Shown here: positions 1 to 11,231 of the stretch, piece after piece
Position numbering within the stretch: the first letter of the stretch is position 1
Layout of the letters: the number at the start of each line of letters is the position of its first letter
DNA from: Clarkia xantiana subsp. parviflora
Taxonomy: Eukaryota > Streptophyta > Magnoliopsida > Myrtales > Onagraceae
Direction of reading: 5' to 3'
DNA length: 64,000 nt
NCBI GenBank assembly: GCA_036873135.1
Contig: JAPTYO010000008.1
Location: forward strand, 39,068,819 to 39,132,818
Translations under genes and position numbers: made by a program
The notes under the pieces: model-generated
The model's database searches: none
Told to the model about the DNA's origin: nothing
Seen by the model: the letters and a program-made list of their open reading frames with translations, nothing else

Positions 1-878
1 CCCATTAATTTTTTCTTAAAAAATCATAAAACTAGTAATTGTATTGTATATCTTATATGAAAAAATATTATTTTTATTATTAAATATAATATGCAAAATT
101 TATTATTAATCATATTTCACAGTATTTTGTCACTAGATATACTATATGTATATTTATTATTAATGGATAAAAATAATTATTGAAGAAATCATAGAGTAAA
201 ATTAACAAAACAGTCCTCTCTGCCATAGCATTTATATCTAACTTATCATTGACGAGTTGTTAATTTATTGCAAGTCTATCCCCGTCTAGGTGATGGACTC
301 GGTCCAAATAATAATATTTTTATAGCATAATCATAATATATAAAGCTACACAAATATAATATATATATATATAATATAAAACTTACTACAACCAATTATA
401 TATATATAATTCAAAACCTATATATGTTTCAATTTTTTACGTTAATAATTAAAAAAATCAATAATATTATATCTATGCAACTTCAAATTATTTTTATCTT
501 TTAAAACCAATTTTAAAGATTTTACACTTTCAAACTCTTTTTAACATACAATCAATCTTTTTAAATTGATTTTCTTACCTTATCATCTAATTAATTTAAT
601 TTAAAACAATTAACGTAAGCAGGGTGGAGTAAGAATAATTTGAGATTGATATGTTTTCTGTTTTGGTAAACAAATGATATTTGTTTAAAAAGGTATTGAT
701 ATTTTATTATCCAGAAATTAATAATGATTTGGTAATAAAGTGAAAGATATGATGAATACAATAATGTGGAGATGTGAATTGGATGGAGTTGCCCGTTTTT
801 TCCTTTTCCTCGGCCTGCCTGCTTCTTCGATTCTTCTTCTCTTTCAAAATCCTCAACCTCTTGTTTTCCACCCCTTAT
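1..878. other. AT-rich intergenic sequence
   Basis: Very AT-rich DNA with short TA runs near 360-410. I see no coding potential on either strand; the reading frame on the - strand at 591-908 has no recognisable domain and overlaps the promoter of the pirin gene. The last 100 bases (pyrimidine-rich, near 795-870) are probably the proximal promoter of that gene. Confidence 0.6.
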
Positions 879-886
879 TATAAATA
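879..886 (+). promoter_or_regulatory. TATA box of the pirin-like gene
   Basis: The octamer TATAAATA lies 58 bases upstream of the predicted ATG at 944. With usual plant spacing, transcription would start near 910-920 and give a 5' leader of about 30 nt. The position is inferred from motif and distance only. Confidence 0.6.
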
Positions 887-943
887 CCAATCCAACCTCA
901 CAACACATATATCATTACAAGAAGAGAACCAACTAGAAAGTAT

Positions 944-2577
944 ATGAAAGGTATCTGTCGAAGGATATTACTGTTACATCGAAATCCTGGTGGATCCGCC
1001 GCAATCAAATCCAAGAAATTAGTATCTTCCCCTGTCTTTGCTACCATGTCTGGATCAAACCAAGATTCCCCGTTTGACAGCCCTCGTATTGTCCTCAACA
1101 AAGTCCTGGCGACCCAGCAAAATGAAGGTCAAGGTGCCACCGTCAGAAGAAGCATTGGAAGGTTCAACTCTTCTCTCCCTCCTTTACCCTTCACAAGCAA
1201 GAATTGGTCTCCAATTCTTTATCATCTTGGTTGTGTTTATTTCCGATTCTTCATCTTATTCTATCTATGTTGATGACTTTTTAATTTTGATGATTTTTCA
1301 ACAAGTCTGCATTTAAGTGATACATAATTTCTGGGTATTAAATTCTGTAGGAGTGAACTGAGAAACTTGGATCCCTTCCTTATGTTGGATGAATTTTCAG
1401 GTACAACTTGCCTCAAAATCAAAATGTGAAAATTTTCTTACAGTTTTATAAGTCTATTAATGTAATGTAATGTAATAATATTTGTTGCAGTTTCTGCACC
1501 TGCTGGATTCCCTGACCATCCACATAGAGGTTTGCAGAATTCTTCACCAGAAATTACACTATCTATATATATACAAACTAAATGTTCATCCCAAATCTAG
1601 CTAATAATACAATTTTTTTTTCTCCAGGATTTGAGACTGTCACCTACATGCTGCAGGTGACTGAATTTGCTTTTAAAAAAATGTATGATAAATTTATATC
1701 AATCGGAATCTGATAGAGTTTGTTATTCAGGGAGCTGTGACCCATGAAGATTTTAAGGGGCACAGAGGAACAATTCACCCCGGTGATGTTCAGGTGATGA
1801 TTCTGAATATTAATATATGTTTACTATTGTTGTTTTTATTTAAATGATGACTGAGCACTCACTAACTAATTATATGTATGATTAATGTAGTGGATGACAG
1901 CAGGAAGAGGTATAATTCATTCAGAGATGCCGGGTGGTGAAGGAGTCAATAAGGGACTACAACTATGGATTAATCTCTCTTCAAAAGACAAAATGTGAGA
2001 CAACTACTCACTCTTTTTTCCTTATAATAATTGGTTTCTAATATGAATGTGTTCAAACAAACCAAATGCACATTATTGAGAAATTGGATGCAGGATGGAG
2101 CCACGATACCAAGAGCTGCTTCGCAAGGACATACCGAGTGCAGAGATGGACGGGGTTGAGGTTCATGTAATTGCAGGGGAGTCGATGGGAGTGCGATCCC
2201 CCGTCTACACTCGAACCCCGACACTGTATCTCGATTTCAAGCTTAGTCCTGGGGCCCACCTCCATCAACCCCTCCCCAAAAATTGGACATCATTTGTGTA
2301 CATAATTGAAGGGGAAGGAGTGTTTGGGATACCAAATGCAGCACCAACAGCTGCACACAATACCCTTGTGTTGGGAGATGGAGATGGAGTAAGTGTTTGG
2401 AATAAGTCGAGTCAGCCACTTAGGTTTGTGCTCATTGGTGGGCAGCCGTTGAACGAGCCGGTGGTGCAGTATGGTCCGTTTGTGATGAACAATCAGGCTC
2501 AGATCAACCAGGCCATTGAGGACTATAATTATGCTAAGAATGGCTTTGAGATGGCTAGGTCATGGAGCTCTTCTTGA
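944..2577 (+). CDS. Pirin-like protein (cupin superfamily), 7 coding exons
   Basis: Exons by hand: 944-1161, 1351-1400, 1491-1529, 1628-1656, 1731-1793, 1891-1994, 2094-2577. All introns are GT-AG and the joined frame is open for 328 aa. Pirins are nuclear or cytosolic iron-binding bicupins; plant members act in seed and light signalling and some have quercetinase activity (family knowledge). The metal site is visible: HPH in FPDHPHRGFETV (exon 3/4), and H-x-E in IIHSEMPG (exon 6), preceded by the pirin signature GDVQWMTAGRG. The last exon holds the C-terminal cupin (PGAHLHQPLP, FVYIIEGEG). The first ~34 residues (RRILLLHR and further basic/hydroxylated residues before ATMSGSNQD) precede the usual pirin start and look like an organelle-targeting extension. 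A second in-frame ATG at 1046 would give the standard-length protein. No frameshift or missing ligand was seen, so I read it as functional. Confidence 0.93.
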
Positions 2578-2670
2578 TCATTCATCTTTCTGTTTCATAT
2601 CCATTTGGTGGCGGTATTTTGTTTTAAAACATTTCTTCATCTCCAATTTCTAAGGTCTCATCTCCTCAAT

Positions 2671-2676
2671 AATAAA
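2671..2676 (+). terminator. Polyadenylation signal of the pirin-like gene
   Basis: AATAAA lies 94 bases after the stop codon, in a T-rich 3' region. It is a canonical near-upstream element and its position fits a short plant 3' UTR. The cleavage site itself cannot be seen. Confidence 0.55.
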
Positions 2677-2721
2677 GTTTCAACTTTTAATTCAATTAAC
2701 ATCAAGTATTTATTTATACAG

Positions 2722-2824
2722 AAATGATAAAAACTCTGTCACTTATGTTCCGATAAGATCCGACATGTACCTATAACAAAAATGATAAAAACTCTGTCAC
2801 TTATGTTCCGATAAGGTCCGACAT
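2722..2824 (+). repeat. Two-copy 58-bp tandem duplication
   Basis: A unit beginning AAATGATAAAAACTCTGTC occurs at 2722 and again at 2780. The ~45-base shared core differs by about one base (AAGATCC versus AAGGTCC). The high identity indicates a recent local duplication just downstream of the pirin 3' UTR. Confidence 0.85.
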
Positions 2825-2829
2825 CTTCC

Positions 2830-3845
2830 GATCAGTCTTCACTATGAGAAAAGAGGCTATTATATATTAGTGTTTTATTCTACCCAATTTTGACCGATTT
2901 GTAAAAATAAAAAAAAAATTATTAATACCGATTTCTAACCAAAGTTCCATACTGACACAGTCAATATGGAATCAGTGTATAATAATTTTTATTACACACT
3001 GATAAATTAAATACCTACAACCTCTCATTAAAATCGGACAAGTTTCTTACTGATTTCTGACTGGAATTTTTTTTTGAAAAAAAAAATAAATACAAATTAC
3101 TTATCGAATTTGCACACAGATAATATCAGTGTGCAATCGAATTTTATTATTGTACGAATAAAGGCCGATTGAATACAAAAATGTGAAGGGGTATATAAAT
3201 TTCGATAAGAAAGTTGACTTTTTGTGCATATGTTAACAACACTGCCCTTATTTGTCAGCAAGTATCGTTTTCCGAATTTATGTACTGACGCTGTCATATA
3301 TCTTATATATATGAACAACCAAAGGTTGGGGGCTTTGGTACTATGACATCAGCTTTAAAATCTAGCTGAAGATTTTTTAGACACTTTATTAGCCCAGGTT
3401 TCTCTTGTGGACAAACTGCTAACTCCGTCAAATACTTTTTCTAATTTGAACTAAATTATTCACGTGTGTTACACGTGATTAAAGAAAATAAATAAAACTG
3501 ATATAAATTACGAAATTTGCATCATCTACATAGTCATTTATAAGCATCCAAATAACTGTAAATATAAATTTTCATCCTAATATGAGAAGCATTTCAAGAA
3601 TTTTCATTTCAGTGAGGGGGATTTTTTCATTTTAGTTCTAGCTTTGAATTTTCATTTAATCATGTGTCAGCCGCGTGACTAATTCCGTCAAAACTTGACA
3701 GAATATTTGTCGAATCTAGCAATTTGTCTACAAATGAAACTTGAAATAGCGAATTGTAAGAAAAAAATCAAGTAGTAATTTGTCTGAGTGCCCAAACGAC
3801 AACTAATAATTTGATTACTGGAATAGGGAATAAAGAATAAGAAAT
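2830..3845. other. Unassigned AT-rich intergenic DNA
   Basis: No gene is seen. Short repeated motifs such as ACCGATTTCTAACC, GACCGATTT and ACTGACACAGTC/ACTGACGCTGTC between 2890 and 3300 are of the sort found in subterminal parts of plant DNA transposons, but I found no paired termini. An imperfect inverted repeat (GGACAAACTGCTAACTCCGTC near 3410, counterpart near 3690-3730) suggests an eroded fold-back element. Confidence 0.45.
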
Positions 3846-4566
3846 ATGTCTCCCACTAAATGCCTTGAGTAAGATGTTTGGCAAGACATTCACATCGATA
3901 ACACACTTCATCGACAAAATTGGTCAAACACGACGCCATAAAAGCTAAAAGGAGTGATAATGAGTTAATTATTATCATCATGCGACATTAACATGTGCAT
4001 TAAACAAGTATTTGGACCGAGAGTATGGTGGCTACTCTTAGAAGATACATGTTTAAATTAGCTTGTGATAATGGTGTCGAGGTCGAACATGAGACGTTAC
4101 ACGCCTTGAGGACGAATTTTCAACGCTTGGTGAGATATAACAGACGAAGTCTTGATCTAATTGCAGCAGGATAATGATGATAGTCAGGTCCCACTTACTT
4201 CGAGTGGGAGATTTGAGGCATCAACACAAGTGAACGGAATGGTAAATGAAGATGGGGACATTTTCATAGTAAATCCAGTGGAGGAGCCAATCTTACAACA
4301 CAAATCAATGTTGATGCAGGTGCGAATCAAGTTGACTCTGATAATCATGTTTCTGAACCGTTGGATGAAAATCCAATAATACCACAACTACGCATTGTTC
4401 CCAGTGGGAGTCGGTTAACCAATTTGGTTCCGAGGTCGAGAGAGGTCCTCCAAGAAAAGTTGTAGGTCAAGGTTCCAGCAATGCCTTTGTTCCCAGTGGG
4501 AGTGATGCTCCGATAAAAAGCATTATTCCGAGTGGGAGCAATGTTCAGACTCAAGATGGGATTAAC
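3846..4566 (+). pseudogene. Copia polyprotein linker fragment (between gag/IN and RT), + strand
   Basis: This matches, by eye, the segment at 54480-55290 of the + strand Copia element and, in reverse, 59000-59480 of the - strand element. The diagnostic feature is a frame with repeated PSGS/SSGRFE stretches encoded by CCCAGTGGGAG or CGAGTGGGAG motifs (4200-4540), followed by QTQDGI, where homology stops abruptly at an LTR. It carries stops and has lost everything downstream. It is a remnant of an element into which the - strand Copia at 4567 inserted or recombined. Confidence 0.7.
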
Positions 4567-5166
4567 TTTTGGAATACAGTGTAGATTACTACGGAAACAT
4601 AAAACAAGGTACATGCTAGTAATCATAATTACGCAGCGGAAGATGTGCACATACCTTAAACCTTTTCCGTAGCACCAAGAATCTTGCTGAGGGAGTTCAC
4701 GATCCACCGGATGGAACCCATAGGGATTCTTGTTAGAGAAGACCTACGTGGTATTAGCTCCACAGCAAAGCCTCTGATCGATTCTTGGCAGGGACAGATC
4801 TCCGGAGTGTTTTGCTCTAAGCAAATTGGCACACCCTTTGGTGAAGATGAGTTCGGCCGAAAACTTCCCACAAGGGGAGAAGAGTTTTTTCTCTCAAATC
4901 ACCACTTAGGATGAATTGTGAATTACCCCAAATAAAAACCTAACACCCCTTATTTATAGGAGGAGCAAAGTGGACAAAAGTCCACTTTGCCCCATGCAAT
5001 ATTCGGCCGGCCTATATGTGTTAAGGAGGCCAATTTTGGGTCTCTCATGTCAATTGGGATTTGGGTCAAGCTCAATATCCTTTATGTGACATTAACCCAA
5101 TTTCTTAGATTACCTATACATATTAATGGGCTGCCAATTACGGCGCCCAGTGACCATATGCTAACA
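4567..5166 (-). repeat. Copia 3' LTR, type A
   Basis: A 600-bp LTR read in reverse. Its outer end is eroded (TTTTGGAATAC instead of TGTTGGATTACGG) and its inner end is CCATATGCTAACA at 5154-5166, immediately followed by the purine tract. It aligns along its length with the + strand LTR at 9042-9570. On the - strand it contains the promoter-like CTATAAATAAGG (around 4948-4960). Confidence 0.85.
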
Positions 5167-6453
5167 GCTCCCACTCGCCGGAATGGGAGGGTGCCAATTA
5201 ATGTATTGTTGTCCAAATCGCATCAACCTTCCACTCTTCTGATCCTGCCCCTGCTTCTGAATAGTTCATACGAGGTTTACCGTGCGACCGGTGGATACGA
5301 CGGGCATCGTGCTACTCATCTGTTAGGAGTGTTGTAGTGCCCGTGAAACGTTGATTCCCTATATCAAATCAACCTGTTAAAAATATCAATTTGTATCGCA
5401 TTGTATCCTAGGTCAACTGTTAATTCTCCAATTGCCCAGTTTTCGACATAGGAATACTTCTCCAGGGCATCCGTACAAGTATTCACAACATTCAACTAAT
5501 ATCTAATTGGTGGCCACCTAGTGAATACAAGAGTCGGTGAATTACAGGTGAACTTGACCATCCTCATCGCTCATACCCTCTGTCAGATCCAACCAGTTTC
5601 TATGGTCGTGGTCACTTGGCCTTTTTCTTCAGCACTGCGATCGTACGCCAGGAGGCGAACATTGAGCCTGACCTTAGATATGAGTTCTGAGTCCATGAGG
5701 ATACTTCAGGCGCCTCTTCATAAGGCTCCCGGATCAATCACACGCTCAAGGTGAAGAAGTTTGCACCCGTCCGAATTGCGAAGATTCTATCTAGCACAAC
5801 TGAGCATGACCCCGTGGTCGAGCGTGGCACGCGTATAATGAAGCACGCGTCGATAGCATACCCGAAAAATGTCAGGTGTGGGATATGTCAATGATGCTAT
5901 TGCAGATTTTCATCTGGCCCAAAATGTGGTTAAATGACGAACAAAGTTCATCACCGGCGAAGTGCAAAACGAAGATCATGTCGTGTTACTCCGAAACAAG
6001 ATGATCGTTTTGCATAACCAAGTTTCCCTACTGGTTCTTAGCCAGTCTTGCTTCGGCAGAGGTCCCCCTCACCTACAAGACGACCGTGCCTGTGTGACTA
6101 GGCAAGGTCCACATTCGACATAATTTTAAGCAGAGGATTGTGTCCTCCTACGACTCAGTTTATAGGCCGTACCATCCGATGTAATTAATCATTATGACAT
6201 CGATGAATCATAAACTCAAATTACAATTCTCTCGTTAATAAAAAATGTAACTTTCAATTTATCAAAATGTTATCACTGACACACGCCCACTTCTAAACCC
6301 TACGCAATCCAAGAAGTTTGATGTGCTTTTCAAATATCTCTCTACGTAATGGTTTAGTTAATGGGTCCGCCACCATGTCATCAGTGGGCGAGTATTCTAA
6401 AGTGGTTATATTATCTTCTACCATAGATTTAACATAATTATATTTTACATCAA

Positions 6454-7842
6454 CTAGTTATTAACGCGTGCGTTGCACGCGCATAAATCGTCTAAGTTTC
6501 AAAATACATAATTTATCTTCAGGTTTTCTAATATGATAATATGTAATTAATACATGGTCAAGTATATTCAATTGCGAGAAATGAATCTGTGATCGAAAAG
6601 ATCGACACAAAGTAATTCAAAACGGGAAAAATAAAAGAAGATAATTAAGTCAAAAATTAACTATTGTTTTAAATTACGATACTAATTTACTGTTATAACT
6701 AATAATGAGTTGGATTGAGTATGACGTGAGTTATTAACGACAAAGTTGTATCTAATTTATCAACTTGAGGAGTGAAGAATGTAAGCCCGCAATTAACCAC
6801 TTAGAGTATTCGGTGGAGTAGTTTGACCTATACAAACGTAACTATACACTTTTCATGCAATTTTATATCATAATACCAACAAAAATTGATTTAATGCTAA
6901 AGGAAATTTCAATTCATTAAAATCCAAAGTTTATACTTGATTTTATGTCAATTACTTATTTAACTACTAATTAGGTTGTACACAATTTGATTAATTGACA
7001 GACGGAAGAACTAAATTAATGATTCAAGAACCTAAATGTTGGACGATGAGTACCGGGTTATCCGTAAGAGGTCAAAATTCAAGAACCGTGGTTGACCCAT
7101 ATTTTGACAATTGATATGATTTGACAAGTGACTGATCTATGTGATACAAAAAAATCTCAACATGTACTCGAAGTTTGCACGAGTTGAGTACATATCATAC
7201 TTTATGGGTGGCTCAAATTTATAGGTATATTGTATTAATAAGTTAATGATAATTATGTAACATGTCAGACCTTAACAAAAAAGTTAATGCAATTTATCTA
7301 ATGAAATTTTTAGTAATACTCAAATATTGTAGGGACTAAATCATCATTTTTTTTTAAAACACTAATGTCTAAAGTTTATACTTGAATTCAACTTAACTAT
7401 TTACCTAATATGATTGAATTTACAAACGCAATAACTAAATCGATAGTTCGAGTTAATAAGTATTAAACATTGAGTAACATGTTATATGTAAAGTCAAACT
7501 TCAAGAACCACGTTTTGATATGTTATTTGAGTTAGCAAATGACTAATTTATTTGATAAAAAAATGTTAACAAGCGGAACATCCTCAAATCAGTGATATAG
7601 TGAATGGAAAAATGCATCTACCTGACATTTGCAACTATTAAATGCATGTTGACTCTAGTTGATATATATTTGATGGAGAAATTAATAATAACTACGGTGA
7701 CCTACCAATTAAGCGACCTAAAAAACTAAAAATAACAAAATGTAATTAAATGGTTTTTTTAGTAATAAATAGTAATAGGTGGGTCTCAAAGATAAAAAGA
7801 CTAAATCGTCATTTTATAAAATAGGGGAACTAAATATAACAC

Positions 7843-7898
<56 letters not shown>

Positions 7899-7967
7899 AA
7901 ATAAAAATGTTCAAGAGGTACCTTTTGGGGGTGAGGACAACTCTCACATTTTATATTGGTATAAAGA
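6454..7967 (-). mobile_element. Non-autonomous Helitron, 1514 bp, inside Copia RNase H
   Basis: Read on the - strand, the element starts TCTTTATACCAATATAAAA (7967 downward) and ends with the hairpin GCGTGC-AA-CGCACGC, eight or nine bases, then CTAG (6457-6454). Helitrons begin TC, end CTRR after a 3' hairpin, and insert between A and T without a TSD. Here the flanks are A at 6453 and T at 7968. Removing the element restores ACATCA-ATGTGTTTAGTCC, which aligns with the uninterrupted RNase H region of the related Copia at 57296-57315. It carries no Rep/helicase gene and contains an (AT)n run at 7842-7892. A second copy of the same family lies at 22199-22803. Confidence 0.9.
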
Positions 7968-8411
7968 TGTGTTTAGTCCTACTATGGTACTTTTGATTCT
8001 TTACTGCCGCAATGGCTGCTTGACTGTCAGAGAACACCTTCACAGGTTTACTCCCGACATCGTCACCAAGCAGCGCAGTAAGAAGCCTTTTCAGCCAGAC
8101 CGCTTCCTGTGCATTTTTTGAGGGGGCAACGAATTCTGATTCCATCGTAGACAGCGCGACACATGATTTCTTCTTGCTCGTCCATGAAATGGCAGCATCA
8201 GCAAGGAGAAACACTCCTCCTGTGGTGGACTTACGATCATCCGGATCGCCACCATGGTCGGCATTACTGAATCCGGTCAATTCTAACTTTCTGCCCTTAT
8301 AGCACAGTACGTAGTCGGAAGTACATTTCAAATATCGTATGATCCGCTTTACAGCTTTTAAATGTTGATAGCCAAGGTCTGATAGTAATCTTGCTACTAG
8401 TAGGCCCACAG
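7968..8411 (-). pseudogene. Copia RNase H remnant
   Basis: The frame encodes the conserved Copia RNase H block: YLKCTSDYVLCYKG, then GFSNADHGGDPDDRKSTTGG (SADWAGD-type motif), ALSTMESEFVAPSKN, and FSDSQAAIAAVKN with SRTKHI at the end. It is about 90 % like the copy at 57143-57784, but truncated upstream (it opens at GLLVARLLSDLGYQHLKAV) and interrupted downstream by the Helitron. It is not functional. Confidence 0.9.
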
Positions 8412-8452
8412 CGTAACACTATTGGATTATAATCTTTAAGAACTCCTAACTT

Positions 8453-8465
8453 GGCTCTGATACCA
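8453..8465 (-). other. tRNA-iMet primer-binding site of the composite Copia
   Basis: GGCTCTGATACCA on the + strand is the reverse of the plant Copia/Gypsy primer site TGGTATCAGAGCC, lying one base from the LTR edge at 8467. It fixes the orientation of this LTR as 5' LTR of a - strand element. Confidence 0.85.
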
Positions 8466-8466
8466 C

Positions 8467-9041
8467 TGTTGGATTACGGGGACGTAATACTACGGAATGC
8501 TAAACGTGTACATGCAAGTAATCTAACTACGCAGCGGAATAGTGTACACATACCTTTTAGCTTTCCTGCCCAAGAACGTCGTGGAGGGAGTTCTGATCCT
8601 CCGGTCGGAACCACGTACAAGTTCTTCGTAAGAAGAAGTCCTACGCGGTGTAAGCTCCACAACAAAGTCTCTGATCGATTCTTCAACGGGGATAGAACCT
8701 CAGATTAAGATGTGCCGAAAATCTCAACTAAGGGGGTGAGAGGGTTTCTCTCAAGTTCCTCAATGGAGGTATTTCTTATTATGAATGAATGTTTAAACCC
8801 CTTAGGTGAGTCCCTATATATAGGATTGGTGGAGTGGACAAAAGTCCACTCCAACCAATGTGGGACAATATTTGGCCGAACCTATGCTATTAAAGGGGAT
8901 GCCCAAAATTGGGCCTCCCATGTCAATTAGGGATTGAGTTTGGCCCAATTAGCCTAATGTGACAATTACCCAATTAACTTAGGTAATTTCCTTAGCATTA
9001 ACGGGCTACCAATTACGGCGCCACGTCACCATATGCTAACA
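8467..9041 (-). repeat. Copia 5' LTR, type B
   Basis: A 575-bp LTR bounded by TGTTGGATTACGG and CCATATGCTAACA on the + strand, i.e. TG...CA. It is closely similar to the LTRs at 55452-56025 and 63249-63823, and carries the same CTATATATAGG promoter-like stretch near 8813-8823. Confidence 0.9.
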
Positions 9042-9570
9042 TATATGTTACCTAAGAAATTGGGTAAATGTCACTTAGGGGAAATTGAGCTTGACCCAAG
9101 TCTCAATTGACACGAGAGGTACACATAGGCCGGCCGAACTAGGAGAGGGGCAAAGTGGGCTTTTTTCCACTTTGCTCATCCGGTAAATAAGGGGTGTTAG
9201 AGTTTTTATTAGGGTAATTTCAAAATTCCTCTTTAGTGGCGATTTTAGAGAAAAACCCTCATCCCTAAATACTTAGTTCATCCGAACCTCACCAAGACAC
9301 CATGTGTGTGCAATTTGCTTCGAGCAAACACTCCGGAGATCTGTCCCTGCCCAGAATCGATCAAAGGCTTTGCTGTGGAGACTATAACACGTAGGGCTTC
9401 CTAAACAAGAACCTCTACAGGTTCCGTTCGGTGGATCGAGAACTCCCTCAGCAAGATCTTGGGACTACAGAAAAGGTTTAAGGTATGTCCACATCTTCCG
9501 CTGCGTAATTCTGATTACAAACATATATCTATGTTTATGTTTCCGTAGTAATCTGCCCCGTAATCCAACA
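9042..9570 (+). repeat. Copia LTR, type A, + strand, 5'-truncated
   Basis: Type A LTR in direct orientation ending CCCCGTAATCCAACA at 9570. The first ~60 bases of the LTR are missing: it opens at TATATGTTACCTAAGAAATTGGG, abutting the type B LTR. No primer-binding site follows at 9571, so it is either the 3' LTR of the + strand element whose fragment lies at 3846-4566, or a solo LTR. Confidence 0.8.
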
Positions 9571-10731
9571 TCCATGCCTACCTAATTATTATTCATAAGA
9601 ACTCCAATTGGGATGATTTAGTATGTATTTGTGATGGTTTAGGAAAGTGATTTAATTAATTATGATTACTGATTTTGTGGATATTTCTCCAGTCTTGCTT
9701 TTCTTTGGGCTAATGACCTAGCTGAATTTTGCTTCTGCTGAAAATGGAACTAGCTGAATTTTGATTTTGGTGAACATAGAAGGTATTCTTTTCCAATATT
9801 TGGTGACTGCAGTTGAGCCTTTTTCTTTTGCTATTTTTGTTTCTATTGAACAAGTTGCGCCTTTTCTGATCAATCTAAGCACGTTGGCATTATTTATGTT
9901 CCTTCGTAGAGCTGGAAATAAAGAGAACTTTGCTTGATATATTCAAATACAATTAAGGTAACATTTATGAAGCTGGGAGCATTCTGAGTTTCTACAAGAA
10001 GGCAAGTAGTCCTATCTTTTCTGTATGACAGAGAGCTTAACAGTGGTGAGGGGCAAGACTAATTTGTTGAGCAGCAAAATCAGTATGGGGAGCAATAAAA
10101 GCAAGAGGTGACTTGCGTGCCAAGTCAGCTTGGATCTGAAGTTGGGGATGGAGTGGATGTAACTCAAAAGGAGTGTGAAGGAATGGAAGATGTAACTCCA
10201 ACAGCAGAACCCTCAAATTATATTATAGCCGCTGAGGGTCAACTTCTGTTGCAAGGGCAGGAGAAAGAATTCAGAGAGAACCAATGTAGGGAGGTTTCTT
10301 GTACTGCAAGCAAATAAACAACATTAGGATTTAAGGTTAACAGTGAAGTAAATCAATTGTGTGAACAAAGACAGAAAATGTCGGCCGCAAGAAAGAGGAA
10401 AACTCAGTAGCAATTGAAGAAGAAAATTTAAGAAAGGAACTAAGTGCAGCAATTAACAAAATCAGATGGAAGTGGATCCAGTCTAAATGCAGGATGATCT
10501 AGATCAAATTCACTGTCAACTGAACGAGAGAAGGAAGAAATAACACCTATCAATGAAACTGAAGATCAACAAGAGGTAAACTGTGAAAAAAAAGATACAC
10601 CAACCGAAAAGCAAGAAGCTGCTGGTGTTTCTGAAGTAGGAAAAGTTTCGGCTATTGATCAGCAAGTGTACATATCATATCCTCAATTACACTTCTATTT
10701 GACCATCTTTTAAGCCGTATACATGTCAAAT
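9571..10731 (+). pseudogene. Possible decayed gene fragment of unknown family
   Basis: After the LTR the sequence changes to a less AT-biased, exon-like texture with T-rich intron-like stretches. A frame at 10108-10317 (69 codons, acidic, with QLGSEVGDGVD and AEGQLLLQGQEKEF) and a further purine-rich stretch to about 10660 (basic patch AARKRKTQ, then acidic EREKEEITPINETEDQQE) look like a hydrophilic nuclear protein, but stops and frame breaks interrupt it. I do not recognise the family. It could be a transposon-carried or truncated host gene copy. Confidence 0.35.
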
Positions 10732-10740
10732 TTAATCAAT

Positions 10741-11222
10741 GGGTCAATAACCTGGGAGAGGTCTGAAGTTTGAACCATGTGAATTTGAGAGGTCTGAAGT
10801 TTAAATTGGTGATAATAGAGCTCTGAAGTTTTGACTTGTAGATAATAGAAGTCTCCGTTAGTTTTTTCCGTTAAAATTAACGGAAACTGGTCATGTGCTT
10901 GACATGTGACCAGAAATAAAATTAAATTCCAAAAATACCCTTCTTCCATCTCACATGCTTAAATGAAAAGACGAAAATGCCCTTAATGAAAGGGGTATTT
11001 TTGTCATTTCATGTTCAATTAATTAAACTTTAATTTGTTTAAAATATTGTCAGGGGTAAATATGACATTTCACGTGGTTCTGTTAAATTTGACAGAAAAT
11101 TTGGACGGAAAACCTAAAACTCACAAAGTCCAAACTTCAGACCTCAATTATCACAATTTCAATCTTCAGACCTCTCAAATTCACAAGGTCCGATCTTCAG
11201 ACCTCTCCCAGGTTATTAATCC
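10741..11222. mobile_element. Mutator-like MITE with long TIRs, 482 bp
   Basis: The termini are inverted: GGGTCAATAACCTGGGAG at the left; the right end read in reverse is GGATTAATAACCTGGGAG, followed on both sides by repeated GAGGTCTGAAG motifs over ~100 bp. It is flanked by a perfect 9-bp duplication TTAATCAAT (10732-10740 and 11223-11231), the length expected of Mutator-like elements. It has no coding capacity. The interior carries TTCCGTTAA and CATGTGACC motifs also seen in the elements at 22821, 23690 and 24294. Confidence 0.88.
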
Positions 11223-11231
11223 TTAATCAAT

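Larger units (their letters stand above)
4567..9041 (-). mobile_element. Composite, internally deleted Copia element (- strand)
   Basis: The order read on the - strand is: 5' LTR 9041-8467, primer-binding site 8465-8453 (complement of initiator tRNA-Met), directly the RNase H end of pol (8411-7968), a Helitron (7967-6454), the last bit of pol and a 3' untranslated stretch (6453-5167), a polypurine tract at 5167-5179 (CTCCCACTCGCC on +), and 3' LTR 5166-4567. Gag, protease, integrase and most of RT are gone between RNase H and the primer site. The two LTRs belong to different subfamilies (3' LTR: type A with TATAAATA; 5' LTR: type B as at 55452/63249), so this is a recombinant or two partial elements joined. 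No matching TSD was found. Confidence 0.8.

Noticed and set aside
2868..3310. CACTA-type transposon remnant
   Set aside because: Subterminal-like motifs are present, but no CACTA ends or 3-bp TSD could be paired.
3453..3477. Hairpin CACGTG-TGTTA-CACGTG as a Helitron terminator
   Set aside because: No CTRR followed by T at the right distance on either strand; likewise for GCGTGC...GCACGC at 54216-54236.
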